In this document: piece by piece, positions 52,381 to 61,205 of the stretch
Layout of the letters: each line of letters starts with the position of its first letter
How positions within the stretch are numbered: the stretch's first letter is position 1
Origin: Dyella subtropica
Lineage (GTDB): Bacteria > Pseudomonadota > Gammaproteobacteria > Xanthomonadales > Rhodanobacteraceae
Assembly (NCBI RefSeq): GCF_026283965.1
Contig: NZ_JAPDPD010000010.1
Span: 119,668-183,667, forward strand
Direction: 5' to 3'
Length of the DNA: 64,000 nt
The notes under the pieces: generated by a model
Told to the model about the DNA's origin: nothing
The model's database searches: none
Seen by the model: only the letters and a program-made list of their open reading frames with translations
Position numbers and translations under genes: made by a program

Positions 52381-53370
52381 ATGCCCATGGAATTCCGCCT
52401 GATCGACCGCATTCGCGAACGTACCGCGCAAGGCCGCGACGACGTGCGCCTGGGCATTGGCGACGATGCCGCACTGCTCGCCGTGCCGGAAGGGCAGGAG
52501 CTGGCGGTGACGATCGACACGCTGGTCGAAGGCGTGCATTTCCCCCGCGATACCGCGCCGGCCGATATCGGCTGGAAGTCGCTGGCGGTGAATCTCTCTG
52601 ACCTTGCCGCGATGGGCGCGAGCCCGGCCTGGGCCTTGCTCGCGCTGACCCTGCCCAAAGCGCAATCCGCCGACGCGATTCAGGCTTTCATCGATGGCTT
52701 CGCCGAAGGCTTTGCGCAACTCGCACAGCCGCATCGTCTGGCTCTGGTGGGGGGCGACACGACCAGCGGGCCGTTGACCATCAGCGTGGCGGTGCACGGC
52801 TTCGTGCCACCGGGCAAGGCGCTCACGCGTGCCGGCGCGAAGGTCGGCGATGTCGTGCTTGTCACCGGCACGCTGGGCGATGCGGCCGCTGGTTTGTATC
52901 TGCTGCAGCACGGCGGGCGTGTCGAGGCAGGCGATGCACCGCGCGACTATTTAGTGGGTCGATTGAATCGCCCGACGCCACGACTGGCCGCCGGTGTTGC
53001 GTTGCGCGATCGTGCGAATGCGTGCCTGGACATATCCGATGGCCTGCTGGCCGATCTCGGCCACATCTGTGAGGAGAGCAGCGTCGGCGCCGAGATCGAT
53101 AGCGTGCTGTTGCCGCGTTCTTCCGCGCTGCTTGGCTTGTTCGACGAAACCAGCACGCGCGATTTTGCCCTGAGTGGTGGCGACGACTACGAGTTGTGCT
53201 TCACCGTACCTTCGACGCGGGTGGCCGATGTGCAGGCCGACCTGGCGCGTCTCGGTTGTGGCGCTACGCGCATCGGTCGCATTGTCGAAGGCAGCGGTGT
53301 GCGCGTACGCGAGGCGGATGGTTCCTGGCTGGAACCAGCGCGGCAAGGCTGGGATCATTTCGCGGCATGA
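52381..53370 (+). CDS. thiL: Thiamine-monophosphate kinase
   Basis: A 329-residue enzyme that phosphorylates thiamine monophosphate to the active diphosphate. ThiL motifs are present: LGIGDDAALLAVPEGQEL with metal-binding Asp, IDTLVEGVHFPRD, SLAVNLSDLAAMGASPAWAL, LVGGDTTSGPLTISV, ACLDISDGLLADLGHI and LSGGDDYELCFTV. An ATG two codons further in is an alternative start. The stop overlaps pgpA (ATGA), a common thiL-pgpA coupling. Confidence 0.95.
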   Translation: MPMEFRLIDRIRERTAQGRDDVRLGIGDDAALLAVPEGQELAVTIDTLVEGVHFPRDTAPADIGWKSLAVNLSDLAAMGASPAWALLALTLPKAQSADAIQAFIDGFAEGFAQLAQPHRLALVGGDTTSGPLTISVAVHGFVPPGKALTRAGAKVGDVVLVTGTLGDAAAGLYLLQHGGRVEAGDAPRDYLVGRLNRPTPRLAAGVALRDRANACLDISDGLLADLGHICEESSVGAEIDSVLLPRSSALLGLFDETSTRDFALSGGDDYELCFTVPSTRVADVQADLARLGCGATRIGRIVEGSGVRVREADGSWLEPARQGWDHFAA

Positions 53371-53864
53371 GCGACAAGAAAACCCTCACTGATGCGCAGC
53401 GCCGCGTGCTTATCTCGAGTCCGGCCGGCTGGCTTGCCTGCGGCTTCGGCTCGGGCCTTGCACCCATAGCGCAAGGCACTTTCGGATCGCTTGCCGCGCT
53501 GCTGCCATGGCTGTTGCTTCGCCATCTATCGATGCCGCTGTACTTGCTCGTGATCGTGCTTGGTTTCGCGATCGGCGTGTGGGCGTGCGACGTCGCGGGC
53601 CGTGCGCTGGGCGTGGACGACCACCGCAGCATCGTCTGGGACGAATTCATCGGGCAATGGATTGCGCTTGCCCCGGCTCTGCTGGCGCCATGGTGGGCAG
53701 TGCTCGCCGGCTTCGCGCTGTTTCGCCTGTTCGACGTGTGGAAGCCCTGGCCCATCGGCTGGCTCGATCGTCGGTTGAAGGGGGGGCTCGGCGTGATGAT
53801 GGACGACGTCGTGGCCGGGCTGTTCGCCGCCGTCGTGTTGGGTGTGCTCGCACAAATTCGCTAA
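53367..53864 (+). CDS. pgpA: Phosphatidylglycerophosphatase A
   Basis: A 165-residue inner-membrane phosphatase that makes phosphatidylglycerol. It shows FGSGLAPIAQGTFGSLAALLPW, DDHRSIVWDEFIGQWIAL with the acidic metal site, FRLFDVWKPWPIGWLDR and the C-terminal GGLGVMMDDVVAGLFAA. Hydrophobic segments lie between these. Its product is the substrate of MprF, encoded elsewhere in the window. The last four bases overlap the convergent pilus gene. Confidence 0.94.
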   Translation: MSDKKTLTDAQRRVLISSPAGWLACGFGSGLAPIAQGTFGSLAALLPWLLLRHLSMPLYLLVIVLGFAIGVWACDVAGRALGVDDHRSIVWDEFIGQWIALAPALLAPWWAVLAGFALFRLFDVWKPWPIGWLDRRLKGGLGVMMDDVVAGLFAAVVLGVLAQIR

Positions 53865-54409
53865 AACTCCAGTGTCACCGTCACGTCATCCACATAGTCG
53901 CCAGCCGAAACGTTCTGCAACGCACCGACACTGCCGAAAGCATTTGCAGTGTCGCTATCGGAGGTATCCAGGACGAGTAGTGAGGTCTGCCCGCTGCCAT
54001 CGCCCCAAATCCTGGTTCGAGTCCAATCCGTAAAGAGCTGGTAATGCAGCAGATCGTCGCCTCCGACTTTCTTCATGGCGCGTGACACGAAGTCGGGCAT
54101 GTTGGCGCTTGGCGATACGGACAATTGAACCACCATGGGGGTATCGCAATGGATGGTGATGCCTAGCGTTCCCAGCAGTACAGCACTTTGACCCGCCGTG
54201 TACGTGCCGAAGTAAAAGTCATTGATGATCATGTGGCATGCGTCGGCGTTCGGTACCGCCGGGGCGCTGCGCGACGCGGCATGCCGCGCCGCAGGCATGC
54301 TGTCGATGGGGTGAGGGGAGGGCGGCAGGGTGAACTGTGCTTGCGCGGCGCCGCAGGCTGCTGTGCCTAGCAAGAGCATCAGGCTTGCCGGCTTCAGCCA
54401 TCTATTCAC
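53861..54409 (-). CDS. Spore coat U domain pilus protein, putative tip subunit of a Csu-type pilus
   Basis: A 182-residue secreted protein with a GTG start 8 bp inside the usher gene end. A signal peptide (LKPASLMLLLGTAACGAAQA) is followed by one SCPU domain: CHMIINDFYFGTYTAGQSAV, TIHCDTPMVVQLSVSPSA, HYQLFTDWTRTRIWGDG and the closing strand GDYVDDVTVTLEF, which is the donor-strand-type ending of the family. It occupies the place of the CsuE tip adhesin but has one domain instead of two. Confidence 0.82.
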   Translation of the reverse strand: MNRWLKPASLMLLLGTAACGAAQAQFTLPPSPHPIDSMPAARHAASRSAPAVPNADACHMIINDFYFGTYTAGQSAVLLGTLGITIHCDTPMVVQLSVSPSANMPDFVSRAMKKVGGDDLLHYQLFTDWTRTRIWGDGSGQTSLLVLDTSDSDTANAFGSVGALQNVSAGDYVDDVTVTLEF

Positions 54410-56798
54410 AGATCACCTCGCCTGCCTGCCAAATGGGCGGCGCATGCGCCGGTATGCTCAGATGCGCGTTGCACCGGGTATCGATACCGTCGACATCGAT
54501 GCGGTACATGCCTTCCGTGACTTGTTCCAGTTCGAAGAAGCCGCGGTCGCCGGTGCGCGACTCGACGACCGCACCTGAAGGTGTCGTCACCTTGATGGTG
54601 TGATTGTCGATAGGGGCCGCCCCGAGCGAGGGCGAAAAACGCAGCATGCCCGTTACGGCGGCGATCTTCGGAAGGACGAAGTGAAGCAGTAGCCCAGCGC
54701 CATCAGGTGGTACGACCTCCATACTGGGCGACACGAGATCGACGTCCAGCGGCAGGTCCTCCTCCTTCACCGAAAGTCGCGTGCCCGCATAGGGCGCCAA
54801 TTGGGGGATGAGCAGCGTGCCCTGGCTGTCTGTTTTTCCGACCAGTGTGCTGGAGCGATAGACGCCGACGCCCGGATAGCCCACCGACACGACCGCGAAC
54901 GCATTGTCGACGGTCGGTGTTGCATAGACGCGGCCGCCGACCATGGCGAGCGATCCGGCCATGCTGAATCGCTGGGCATGGCGCTCGTCGCCGCCGGCCT
55001 CCACTTGCCGCGCACCCACGCTCATATCCATCCACGATGTGCGCCATTCCAGATCGACGTCGCGGTCGTTCAAGCCTTCCTGATGACTTGCGTAGAGGCG
55101 GTAGCCGAACCCACCGGACACCGGTGGATCCGAGGAGGCTTGCGCGTAGATTTGCGGGTCGCTGCCAGTGGTCCGCCGATAACCGGTGTTGACATGGCCG
55201 CGTTGGCCGAACGCATAAATGATCGATGCCATGAAGCCGCGGAGGCGGGTGCCTGCGCCATGGGTCGACAGGCCGCTGAGCTGGAACAAGCCGCGTCCTG
55301 GCAGGCCGGTGGACCAGGAGGCTGAGGCGCTATGCAGCACGCTGCCATCGAACCTGCGCAGTTCGGCCAAGTTGATCGACACGTTGCCTAACCGGCCCAG
55401 CGCTTGTGAGAGCCCTATCGTGTAGCTGTCGCGTGCACGCAAGTCGGGCAGCACGCTTTCGATACCGCTGCCGGGCAGCGGGTCGTCAAAGCCTCGCTGG
55501 CTATGTCGCCATTGAAAGCGCCAGAGCGTTCGCGGCCACTGCGTGCTGTAGTTGAGTTCGCTGGCGCGACGGTGCAGGCCGTGATGGTCGCGCCACGCGT
55601 TGATCAGGGTGACCGTGCCGAGTGGCCCCAGGCCAATCGTGGTCAGCGGCGTGACGCGACGGTCACCTGGGACAGCGCTGGCATGGAGACCCACGGTCCA
55701 GTTATCGGTCACGCCATAGAGGTAGGACAGGGCGCCGGCGTAGTCGGCGTAGTCGCCGCTGCCTATGCGTTGACGCAGTGCGCCCAGGCCGATGTCGAAG
55801 GTATCGAGGCCCGCTTTCAGGAGGTTGTTGGCGAAGTAGAACGGAACGCGATACAGCTGTTCGCCACCGGTGGCATCGCGAAGCACCACCTGGATGGTGC
55901 GCAGGCCGCCGTAATTCTGCAGATTCTGAAAACTGAAAGGCCCGGGCGTGACGCGGGTTTCGCCGATCAATACGCCATCCATGTAGATCTGGGCGACTGA
56001 CGGAGCCTGCGCGACGCCGGCGACGGTTGCGGTAGGCGTGGTGATCTCCCCGGGCTGCAAGCTGTAGGTGCGTTGCAGGCGCAGCCCGGCGAACGGGATG
56101 GCTATCCCCAGATCTCCGGTGTCCAGCACGCTGTCGCCGACGCTGAAACGCAGCGCATCGCTGGGCCAGTCGCGGAACGCGGTCGTCCGAAGGCGTGTCT
56201 GATGAAAGCCTTCTGGGCTGTCCTGCAGCACATGATCGTCGAACAGGGACCACCCGCCGACACGTACGTGAGGCGAAAGCCATGCCGACTGGTAGACGGC
56301 GTTTTGCGAACGCGTCTGGCTGTAGCTGTAATTGAGGAAGCCCGAGAAATAGGGTGTGGGGGTGATGGGCCGTACATTGCTGCGGGTCAGTTCGATCGCC
56401 TGCGACTTCAGCAGCGTGCCGGGCACCAGCAGATGCAAGGCCAGGCGATCGAAATCGGCCTTTGCCTCCACTCTCGGGATGTTCTGCGGCAGGAAATAGT
56501 TCCTGCCCTTGAATGGATGCATTGGCGCGGGAGGGGTTGCATCGGCTTGAAACCCCAGGCGCGCAAACGTGGCTTCCGACAGGTAAACGTGTTCGCCGTC
56601 GGTAAGCGCATCGGCTTCGAACGGTTTGTCGTGATTGACGTCGATCGTCCACATCACTTCGGTGAGCGCGTGCCGGACGTTCGTCGATGGAGGTGTTTCC
56701 TGGGCGATCACCGGCGGCATCGTCGCGAGCGCCGCGACCATGCACCAGGCCAACCCGCTGCGGCGCATCCACGGGTGTGGACGATCCGTCCGAAACAT
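54402..56798 (-). CDS. Fimbrial outer membrane usher protein (Csu-type)
   Basis: An outer-membrane beta-barrel assembly platform of about 798 residues. A signal peptide (GLAWCMVAALATMPPVIA) is followed by an N-terminal chaperone-binding domain (VMWTIDVNHDKPFEADALT), a barrel with QNLQNYGGLRTIQVVLRDATGG-type plug-proximal sequence and PFYFANNLLKAGL, and C-terminal domains (LVGKTDSQGTLLIPQLAPYA, GDRGFFELEQV). GGAAGGAG lies upstream; ATG 56798 gives a better spacing than ATG 56807. It is the third gene of the four-gene pilus operon. Confidence 0.88.
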   Translation of the reverse strand: MFRTDRPHPWMRRSGLAWCMVAALATMPPVIAQETPPSTNVRHALTEVMWTIDVNHDKPFEADALTDGEHVYLSEATFARLGFQADATPPAPMHPFKGRNYFLPQNIPRVEAKADFDRLALHLLVPGTLLKSQAIELTRSNVRPITPTPYFSGFLNYSYSQTRSQNAVYQSAWLSPHVRVGGWSLFDDHVLQDSPEGFHQTRLRTTAFRDWPSDALRFSVGDSVLDTGDLGIAIPFAGLRLQRTYSLQPGEITTPTATVAGVAQAPSVAQIYMDGVLIGETRVTPGPFSFQNLQNYGGLRTIQVVLRDATGGEQLYRVPFYFANNLLKAGLDTFDIGLGALRQRIGSGDYADYAGALSYLYGVTDNWTVGLHASAVPGDRRVTPLTTIGLGPLGTVTLINAWRDHHGLHRRASELNYSTQWPRTLWRFQWRHSQRGFDDPLPGSGIESVLPDLRARDSYTIGLSQALGRLGNVSINLAELRRFDGSVLHSASASWSTGLPGRGLFQLSGLSTHGAGTRLRGFMASIIYAFGQRGHVNTGYRRTTGSDPQIYAQASSDPPVSGGFGYRLYASHQEGLNDRDVDLEWRTSWMDMSVGARQVEAGGDERHAQRFSMAGSLAMVGGRVYATPTVDNAFAVVSVGYPGVGVYRSSTLVGKTDSQGTLLIPQLAPYAGTRLSVKEEDLPLDVDLVSPSMEVVPPDGAGLLLHFVLPKIAAVTGMLRFSPSLGAAPIDNHTIKVTTPSGAVVESRTGDRGFFELEQVTEGMYRIDVDGIDTRCNAHLSIPAHAPPIWQAGEVICE

Positions 56799-56860
56799 CA
56801 AGCACATGCTCCTTCCCAACCCGCGCTGGATGGCGCGGATCGGCTCCCGATGCGGCGAGG

Positions 56861-57604
56861 TCAGCTCCTGCCGCAGGTTTCCCTGGGCACTTTCACAGGT
56901 ATGTCGGTGGGCTTGCCGTTGTCGGTCGCCAAGCGCAGTGTGAAGTGGTCTTGCTGGCACAGCGCCGTGGGCACCGCCACGCGATAAACGTGGGAGCTGC
57001 CGGCAAGCAGGTACCACTCATCCAGCTTGCTCTGCGACGGGCCTTCTGGAACGGATGTCACGGAGGTCAGGCGCGCATGCGCCGAACCCGTGTTGGATAC
57101 CTTGACGTCCACGGCGCCGTTCGAACCGCCGACCACGAGGCCTTCAAGATGCGGCGAGGCTTTGGGTTGATGCACGAATACCGGCAGTCCGAAGCGCAGG
57201 CGTACGGCTATGTGTTCGGCCGCCGGCTTGTCACTGGCACGGGGCGGCGGCAGTTCCGTGATGTACAGCCGGTACGCTTGCTCGGTGGCTGGGCGATCGC
57301 TTTTGCCGGTGGGTGCAATGCGCACGGTGCGCTTTCCTTGCGGAGGAAGGGTCAGCCGCGCGGGGTAGATGCTCAAGGCATCCGTGTCGTCATGCTGATC
57401 TTTGCCGTTGGCGCCCTGCGTCCATGTCTGTGCCTGGATCTGCAGATCCAATGGTTTGTCGGACGGATTGCTCACCTCGATGCTGGCCGAGCGGTTGGCT
57501 GCAAAATCGAGATGCACCGGCGCTACGGAAAAATTCACGGCTCCTGCCGCACTCGAAAACAAGATCAGGCCGAGTGCAAGGCTTCCATACATGGTTGTGC
57601 GCAT
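56861..57604 (-). CDS. Periplasmic pilus chaperone (PapD-like)
   Basis: A 247-residue periplasmic chaperone. A signal peptide (SLALGLILFSSAAGAV) is followed by an immunoglobulin-like N-terminal domain with FSVAPVHLDFAANRSASIEV, DALSIYPARLTLPPQGKRTVRI and EQAYRLYITELPPP, the region holding the conserved Arg/Lys subunit-binding residues and G1 strand. The second domain ends with Cys-containing LCQQDHFTLRL and RETCG. It caps pilus subunits through donor-strand complementation before delivery to the usher 62 bp downstream. Confidence 0.88.
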   Translation of the reverse strand: MRTTMYGSLALGLILFSSAAGAVNFSVAPVHLDFAANRSASIEVSNPSDKPLDLQIQAQTWTQGANGKDQHDDTDALSIYPARLTLPPQGKRTVRIAPTGKSDRPATEQAYRLYITELPPPRASDKPAAEHIAVRLRFGLPVFVHQPKASPHLEGLVVGGSNGAVDVKVSNTGSAHARLTSVTSVPEGPSQSKLDEWYLLAGSSHVYRVAVPTALCQQDHFTLRLATDNGKPTDIPVKVPRETCGRS

Positions 57605-57623
57605 GAGGCGACTCCTTGGCCGC

Positions 57624-58085
57624 TTACGGTTCGAGGGTAACGGTTAGCGTGTCTTCGTAATCGCCCACGGAGGCAGCCTGGGCGTGGTCTTTTTCGATGG
57701 TGGCTTTGACCACGGCCGTTTGGCTGGGCGTAGGGCCGAGGCCAATACCCGATGTCGGCGTGATGGTGACCGAATACGGAATCTTTTCCACGCCAGTCGT
57801 CCGCTTCATGGCGGGTTGGCCAGGACCACCGGCATGGAGGCCATCATCCAGGGCAAGCGTGTAGGAGAGGCCGTTGGAGCACCAATACTGGACGTTTGCA
57901 GTGGCCTCATGAGATGTGACATCACCGGTTTCGAGGGTGCCGAAATCGACATCGTCCGCGCTGGTAATGACGCAACTGCCGCGCACGCTGGCGCGAACGG
58001 CGATGCTGCTGGTATCCGCCATGGTCGTGACAGAAGTCACAAGAAGAAGCGCAAGAAAAACACTACGTGCCGAGAGAACATTCAT
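57624..58085 (-). CDS. Spore coat U domain pilin, putative major subunit of a Csu-type pilus
   Basis: A 153-residue secreted protein. A signal peptide (SVFLALLLVTSVTTMA) is followed by an SCPU domain: SVRGSCVITSADDVDFGTLE, ATANVQYWCSNGLSYTLALD with a cysteine pair, and a closing strand GDYEDTLTVTLEP similar to that of the tip protein. It is the first gene of the operon, 20 bp before the chaperone, as expected for the major pilin. Only one such pilin is present, fewer than in the Acinetobacter Csu operon. Confidence 0.83.
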   Translation of the reverse strand: MNVLSARSVFLALLLVTSVTTMADTSSIAVRASVRGSCVITSADDVDFGTLETGDVTSHEATANVQYWCSNGLSYTLALDDGLHAGGPGQPAMKRTTGVEKIPYSVTITPTSGIGLGPTPSQTAVVKATIEKDHAQAASVGDYEDTLTVTLEP

Positions 58086-58364
58086 GGAGGCCCCTTTTTG
58101 GAAAGCAGTAAACCAGAAACCAGTCTCAATACGGTGCGTAAGATAAGCGGAGAGATATAACCATTGGCAGGCGCATAGTAGCCTCAGCTTTGGCTAATTT
58201 GCCAAGCTGTTTATATCTTTACAACGCAGGGTGCAAGCAGATGCATTTGGGCTGCATCTGTTTCGACGTTTTGTACACGCCAATGGGCCGCACACCAAAA
58301 ACTATGTCTAGTGCTTCGCACGACACCAAGAGCAAGAACAGCGAGTTGCTCCGGATGAGGTCGC
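58086..58364. other. Lower-GC intergenic region upstream of the pilus operon
   Basis: This 279-bp stretch is clearly less GC-rich than its surroundings (for example TTTATATCTTTACAACG near 58211 and AGAGATATAACC near 58150). It should contain the minus-strand promoter of the pilus operon and the 3' end of the flavin operon. No convincing ORF is present. The composition shift suggests that the pilus operon was acquired by transfer or that this is an AT-rich regulatory region. Confidence 0.5.
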
Positions 58365-58844
58365 CTACATCCGCTTGGACCGTCGGCGTCCAAGCATGAT
58401 ATGGATGGCTAATAACACGGGCATCGCCAGGCCTGTAGCCCAGTGCGCTACGGCGCTGATCCCTCGCCAATGGTCGTCGGTGAGGTAGTAGAGCAGGTAG
58501 CCGGTGGCGGATAGCCAGACCAGCAACGCAACGGAAAATCCGCCGGAGAGGCGCTGGCGGCGGGTGCGCCAGCCCGCGACGATGTGGACGCCCCAGACGA
58601 GGCCGAAGCTCCATAACGTGGCGAACGCCATCGCGGCGTGCAGGCGCAACCACCATGGTTCCAGCGGGTGCGGGGTGTCGCCGAATTCGCCTTTGCGCAT
58701 CAAGGCGTAGTGGAACAGCAGCCAGAGCACGCCGCTGAGCCATAGCGTCCAGCCGATGGCGTACACCATATGACGGCGACGGCGAGACAGCCGGAGTGGT
58801 GTCCGGTGGCCGACGACGTTGTGCGGATGGGAATGCGCGGTCAT
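58365..58844 (-). CDS. Four-helix membrane protein, predicted heme-b electron carrier
   Basis: A 159-residue protein with four hydrophobic helices (about 27-48, 68-92, 103-122 and 132-152). Histidines lie at suggestive places: His45 in helix 1, His69 and His87 in helix 2, and His134 and His148 in helix 4 with the H-x13-H spacing seen in di-heme membrane cytochromes. The C-terminus is basic (GRRRSKRM). I do not recognise a named family. The ATG overlaps the apbE stop (ATGA). Context with an exported flavoprotein suggests transfer of electrons across the membrane; heme binding is inferred. Confidence 0.75.
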   Translation of the reverse strand: MTAHSHPHNVVGHRTPLRLSRRRRHMVYAIGWTLWLSGVLWLLFHYALMRKGEFGDTPHPLEPWWLRLHAAMAFATLWSFGLVWGVHIVAGWRTRRQRLSGGFSVALLVWLSATGYLLYYLTDDHWRGISAVAHWATGLAMPVLLAIHIMLGRRRSKRM

Positions 58845-59713
58845 GCCGAGGCACCGATGGATGTCCAATGGCCGGATGCATCCTGCAGATAAGCCACGGC
58901 ATCGAAATGCTGGAGGACGTCGGCACTGCGCATGCCCATCGCCATGACGATCTTGGTCAATGCGTCGGCGTGCATGCAGTGCTCGGCGACGACGGTGACG
59001 CTCTGGCTCAGTCCGATCCCTGCGCGGTGTTGTCCGTCGATGTGCGGTCCCACGCCGGCGCCGGAGAAAGCGCGTCCGCTGCTGGTCGCTACGGAGGCTT
59101 CGCCTAGTTCGAGTATGGGGTGATGCGATGGTGCTGATTCGTCGGTGGCTATGGCGATGAGGTGTGGCCCTTCGCCCAATGTGCGCAGGTCGCCGCCGGC
59201 GTTGACGCAGGCGTGTTCGATGCCGTGTGCACGCAAGGCATCGATGGCGCGGTCGACGGCATAGCCTTTGGCGATACCACCGAGGTCGATCCACAGCGGG
59301 CGTTGCAGACGCACACCGTTATCGGCATCGATATCGATGTCCCGCCAGCTGGCTCCCGTGGCGGGGAGCTGGCTGCTGCGCGGTGTGGGAAGCAGGCCCC
59401 ACGCCACCAGCTGCTCTGCGACGGTGACGTCGAAGGTGCCATCGCTCAGTTCGGAGAGTCGCAAGGCTTCGTGCAAGACCTCGGCCGTCTGCGCATCAAC
59501 GATCACGCGCTCGCCGGACTGCGCGGCATGCAGGCGGGACAAGTCGCTGCCGGCGTCGTGGAAACTCATCAGCGAATGCACACGTTCGACCGCCGCGAAC
59601 GCCGCATCGATCGCCCGATGCGCGCGCGTTTCGTCGGCGCCTTCGACGCGAACGCTGACGGTGGTGCCGAGCAGCGGGCGCGCGCGTTCAATGGTTTGAG
59701 TGGGCGAGCACAA
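58841..59713 (-). CDS. apbE: FAD:protein FMN transferase ApbE
   Basis: A 290-residue flavin transferase that splits FAD and attaches FMN covalently to Ser/Thr of partner proteins. It contains ARPLLGTTVSVRVEG, LMSFHDAGSDLSRLH, DGTFDVTVAEQLVAWG, IDLGGIAKGYAVDRAIDALR and NAGGDLRTLG, plus the C-terminal metal site with HADALTKIVMAMG. No ATG fits; a TTG at 59713 inside the end of the preceding gene is the likely start, so the exact N-terminus is uncertain. No signal peptide is evident. Its probable substrate is the FMN-binding protein encoded just upstream. Confidence 0.9.
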   Translation of the reverse strand: MCSPTQTIERARPLLGTTVSVRVEGADETRAHRAIDAAFAAVERVHSLMSFHDAGSDLSRLHAAQSGERVIVDAQTAEVLHEALRLSELSDGTFDVTVAEQLVAWGLLPTPRSSQLPATGASWRDIDIDADNGVRLQRPLWIDLGGIAKGYAVDRAIDALRAHGIEHACVNAGGDLRTLGEGPHLIAIATDESAPSHHPILELGEASVATSSGRAFSGAGVGPHIDGQHRAGIGLSQSVTVVAEHCMHADALTKIVMAMGMRSADVLQHFDAVAYLQDASGHWTSIGASA

Positions 59714-60218
59714 GGTCGTAGGTCGTGAGTAGACGCTTGACGCCGTCGGTGATGTGCCGGCTCGACAGTGTGGCGCCGGAGATGCTCTTGATGTCGTTGC
59801 CGAGCTTGAGCGGCGCATCCTTGGTCTTGCCGGTGAATTGCGCGCGCCAGGCTTCGTTGCGCACCTGGTCGCCGTAGGTTTCCCGATATTCAAGAATCTC
59901 TACCGCTTTCACCGCGCCTTGGGCATCGATGGCGAGCGCGAAGGGAATGTATTCGTGCTTGCCCACCACCTGGTCGGCGATGAACCAGCCGCCGGTGGAA
60001 ACACGCCACACCTTGAGAGTCGGCGAGAGCACGTTGACGTCGCTGGCTTTCTCGATCGCCTTCATCTGCTCGGGTGTCAGGGTGACGAAATCCGGGGTGA
60101 AGCTGGCACCCGGAAACATCACCGCCTGCGCCTGTTCGACGCTGAGATATACCGTAGCCTGCACCGGTGCGCTTATCACCAGTGCATAGGCGGGAATCAG
60201 CAGGAATCGTGATTTCAT
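59688..60218 (-). CDS. Exported FMN-binding domain protein
   Basis: A 176-residue periplasmic protein with a signal peptide (FLLIPAYALVISAPVQA, cleavage near residue 21). The FMN-binding domain has YIPFALAIDAQGAVKAVEIL, YRETYGDQVRNEAW and the flavinylation motif SISGATLSS (about 145-153), where a Ser/Thr after SGAT accepts FMN in NqrC- and RnfG-type proteins. It resembles the soluble NqrC-like domain alone. Its place between the DUF6662 gene (9 bp) and apbE (overlap 26 bp) makes it the expected ApbE target. Confidence 0.88.
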   Translation of the reverse strand: MKSRFLLIPAYALVISAPVQATVYLSVEQAQAVMFPGASFTPDFVTLTPEQMKAIEKASDVNVLSPTLKVWRVSTGGWFIADQVVGKHEYIPFALAIDAQGAVKAVEILEYRETYGDQVRNEAWRAQFTGKTKDAPLKLGNDIKSISGATLSSRHITDGVKRLLTTYDLVLAHSNH

Positions 60219-60227
60219 AGGATCGCC

Positions 60228-61163
60228 TCAGAAGTACCAGCCGGCTTTGATGCGCAGGCGATACTTTTCGAAATCGTTGTCGAAGGTGCGATGGCCGATA
60301 ATCGCGCCGGGCACTGAATCCGAATGCGACGTAGCCCAGGGCATCTGCTCAAGGAAGGTCGCGGTAACAAAGAACTGCTTGCCGCCGTAATGGATCACTG
60401 GGCCAAAGAAGTAGCCGTTGTTCGATTCCTTTCTGAAGTTGTAGCTGTTGTATTCGTGCTCGTTGACGAGCTCGAAGCCAGCCGACCAATTCGGTGCGAA
60501 GCGATACGACGCGGCGATATTCGCGTTGATGTCAGTTTCTTCCTGCCATTTCTTGCGGGTCGGGTCGCCATCGACCTGGTCGTAGCGCCACTCCGGCGCG
60601 TAGGTGAAGTTGAACGCCGTCACCAGGCGATCATCCAGAAAGTTCTTCTGCAGAATCAGCTTGGTTTCCAGCTCGCGAAAGGCTGGGCCCACCGTGGGTT
60701 CGACGTACACGGCAACGCCTAGCGGATCGGTGTACGGGCTCCACAGGCGGTAGATGGCCTCGCCCGAAAAACCGACAAAGCGCTTGGCGTTGTAGTGGTC
60801 ATCCGGGCCGGGCTTGTCATAGGACAGCGGCTCCGGCGGGGTGGTCTCGCCGAACGGGCCGTTGTGATAGGCGCGGGCCCACACATAGTTAGCGTAGAAC
60901 GCCACCTGGAGCTTGTCGGTCACGCCATATTCGAACTCGGTCCGGCCGTCGATCTGATCGAAATGGCCGCCCACTTTCTGTCGTCGCCAGGTGGCCCATT
61001 GCTCGACCTCTTTCGCGCCTTTGGGCAGCAGGTCGGTGGTGTAGACGTAGCCGAACTGGCTCTCCTCAGCCTTGGCGCTGGGTTGAAAGCTCAACCCAAG
61101 GGTGGCGGCGAGCGCAAAAAGGATGGGCAAGCCGCGCGAGCGGCGAGCGGAGGCACGCGACAT
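60228..61163 (-). CDS. DUF6662 family secreted protein, probable outer-membrane barrel
   Basis: A 311-residue protein with a signal peptide (GLPILFALAATLGLSFQPSAKA). The mature part begins EESQFGYVYTTDLLPKGAKE and continues with alternating amphipathic strands ending in aromatic YRLRIKAGWYF, the C-terminal Phe/Trp pattern of outer-membrane beta-barrels. Sequences such as EFEYGVTDKLQVAFYANYVW and FNFTYAPEWRYDQ resemble copper- or transporter-like barrel families of unknown function. ATG 61163 is preferred to 61232. It is the first gene of the flavin operon, with a Fur-like site 43 bp upstream. Confidence 0.82.
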   Translation of the reverse strand: MSRASARRSRGLPILFALAATLGLSFQPSAKAEESQFGYVYTTDLLPKGAKEVEQWATWRRQKVGGHFDQIDGRTEFEYGVTDKLQVAFYANYVWARAYHNGPFGETTPPEPLSYDKPGPDDHYNAKRFVGFSGEAIYRLWSPYTDPLGVAVYVEPTVGPAFRELETKLILQKNFLDDRLVTAFNFTYAPEWRYDQVDGDPTRKKWQEETDINANIAASYRFAPNWSAGFELVNEHEYNSYNFRKESNNGYFFGPVIHYGGKQFFVTATFLEQMPWATSHSDSVPGAIIGHRTFDNDFEKYRLRIKAGWYF

Positions 61164-61205
61164 AAAGCTCCCTGAGTGGTGCGAATAACAGGGTGCAATT
61201 ATGAG

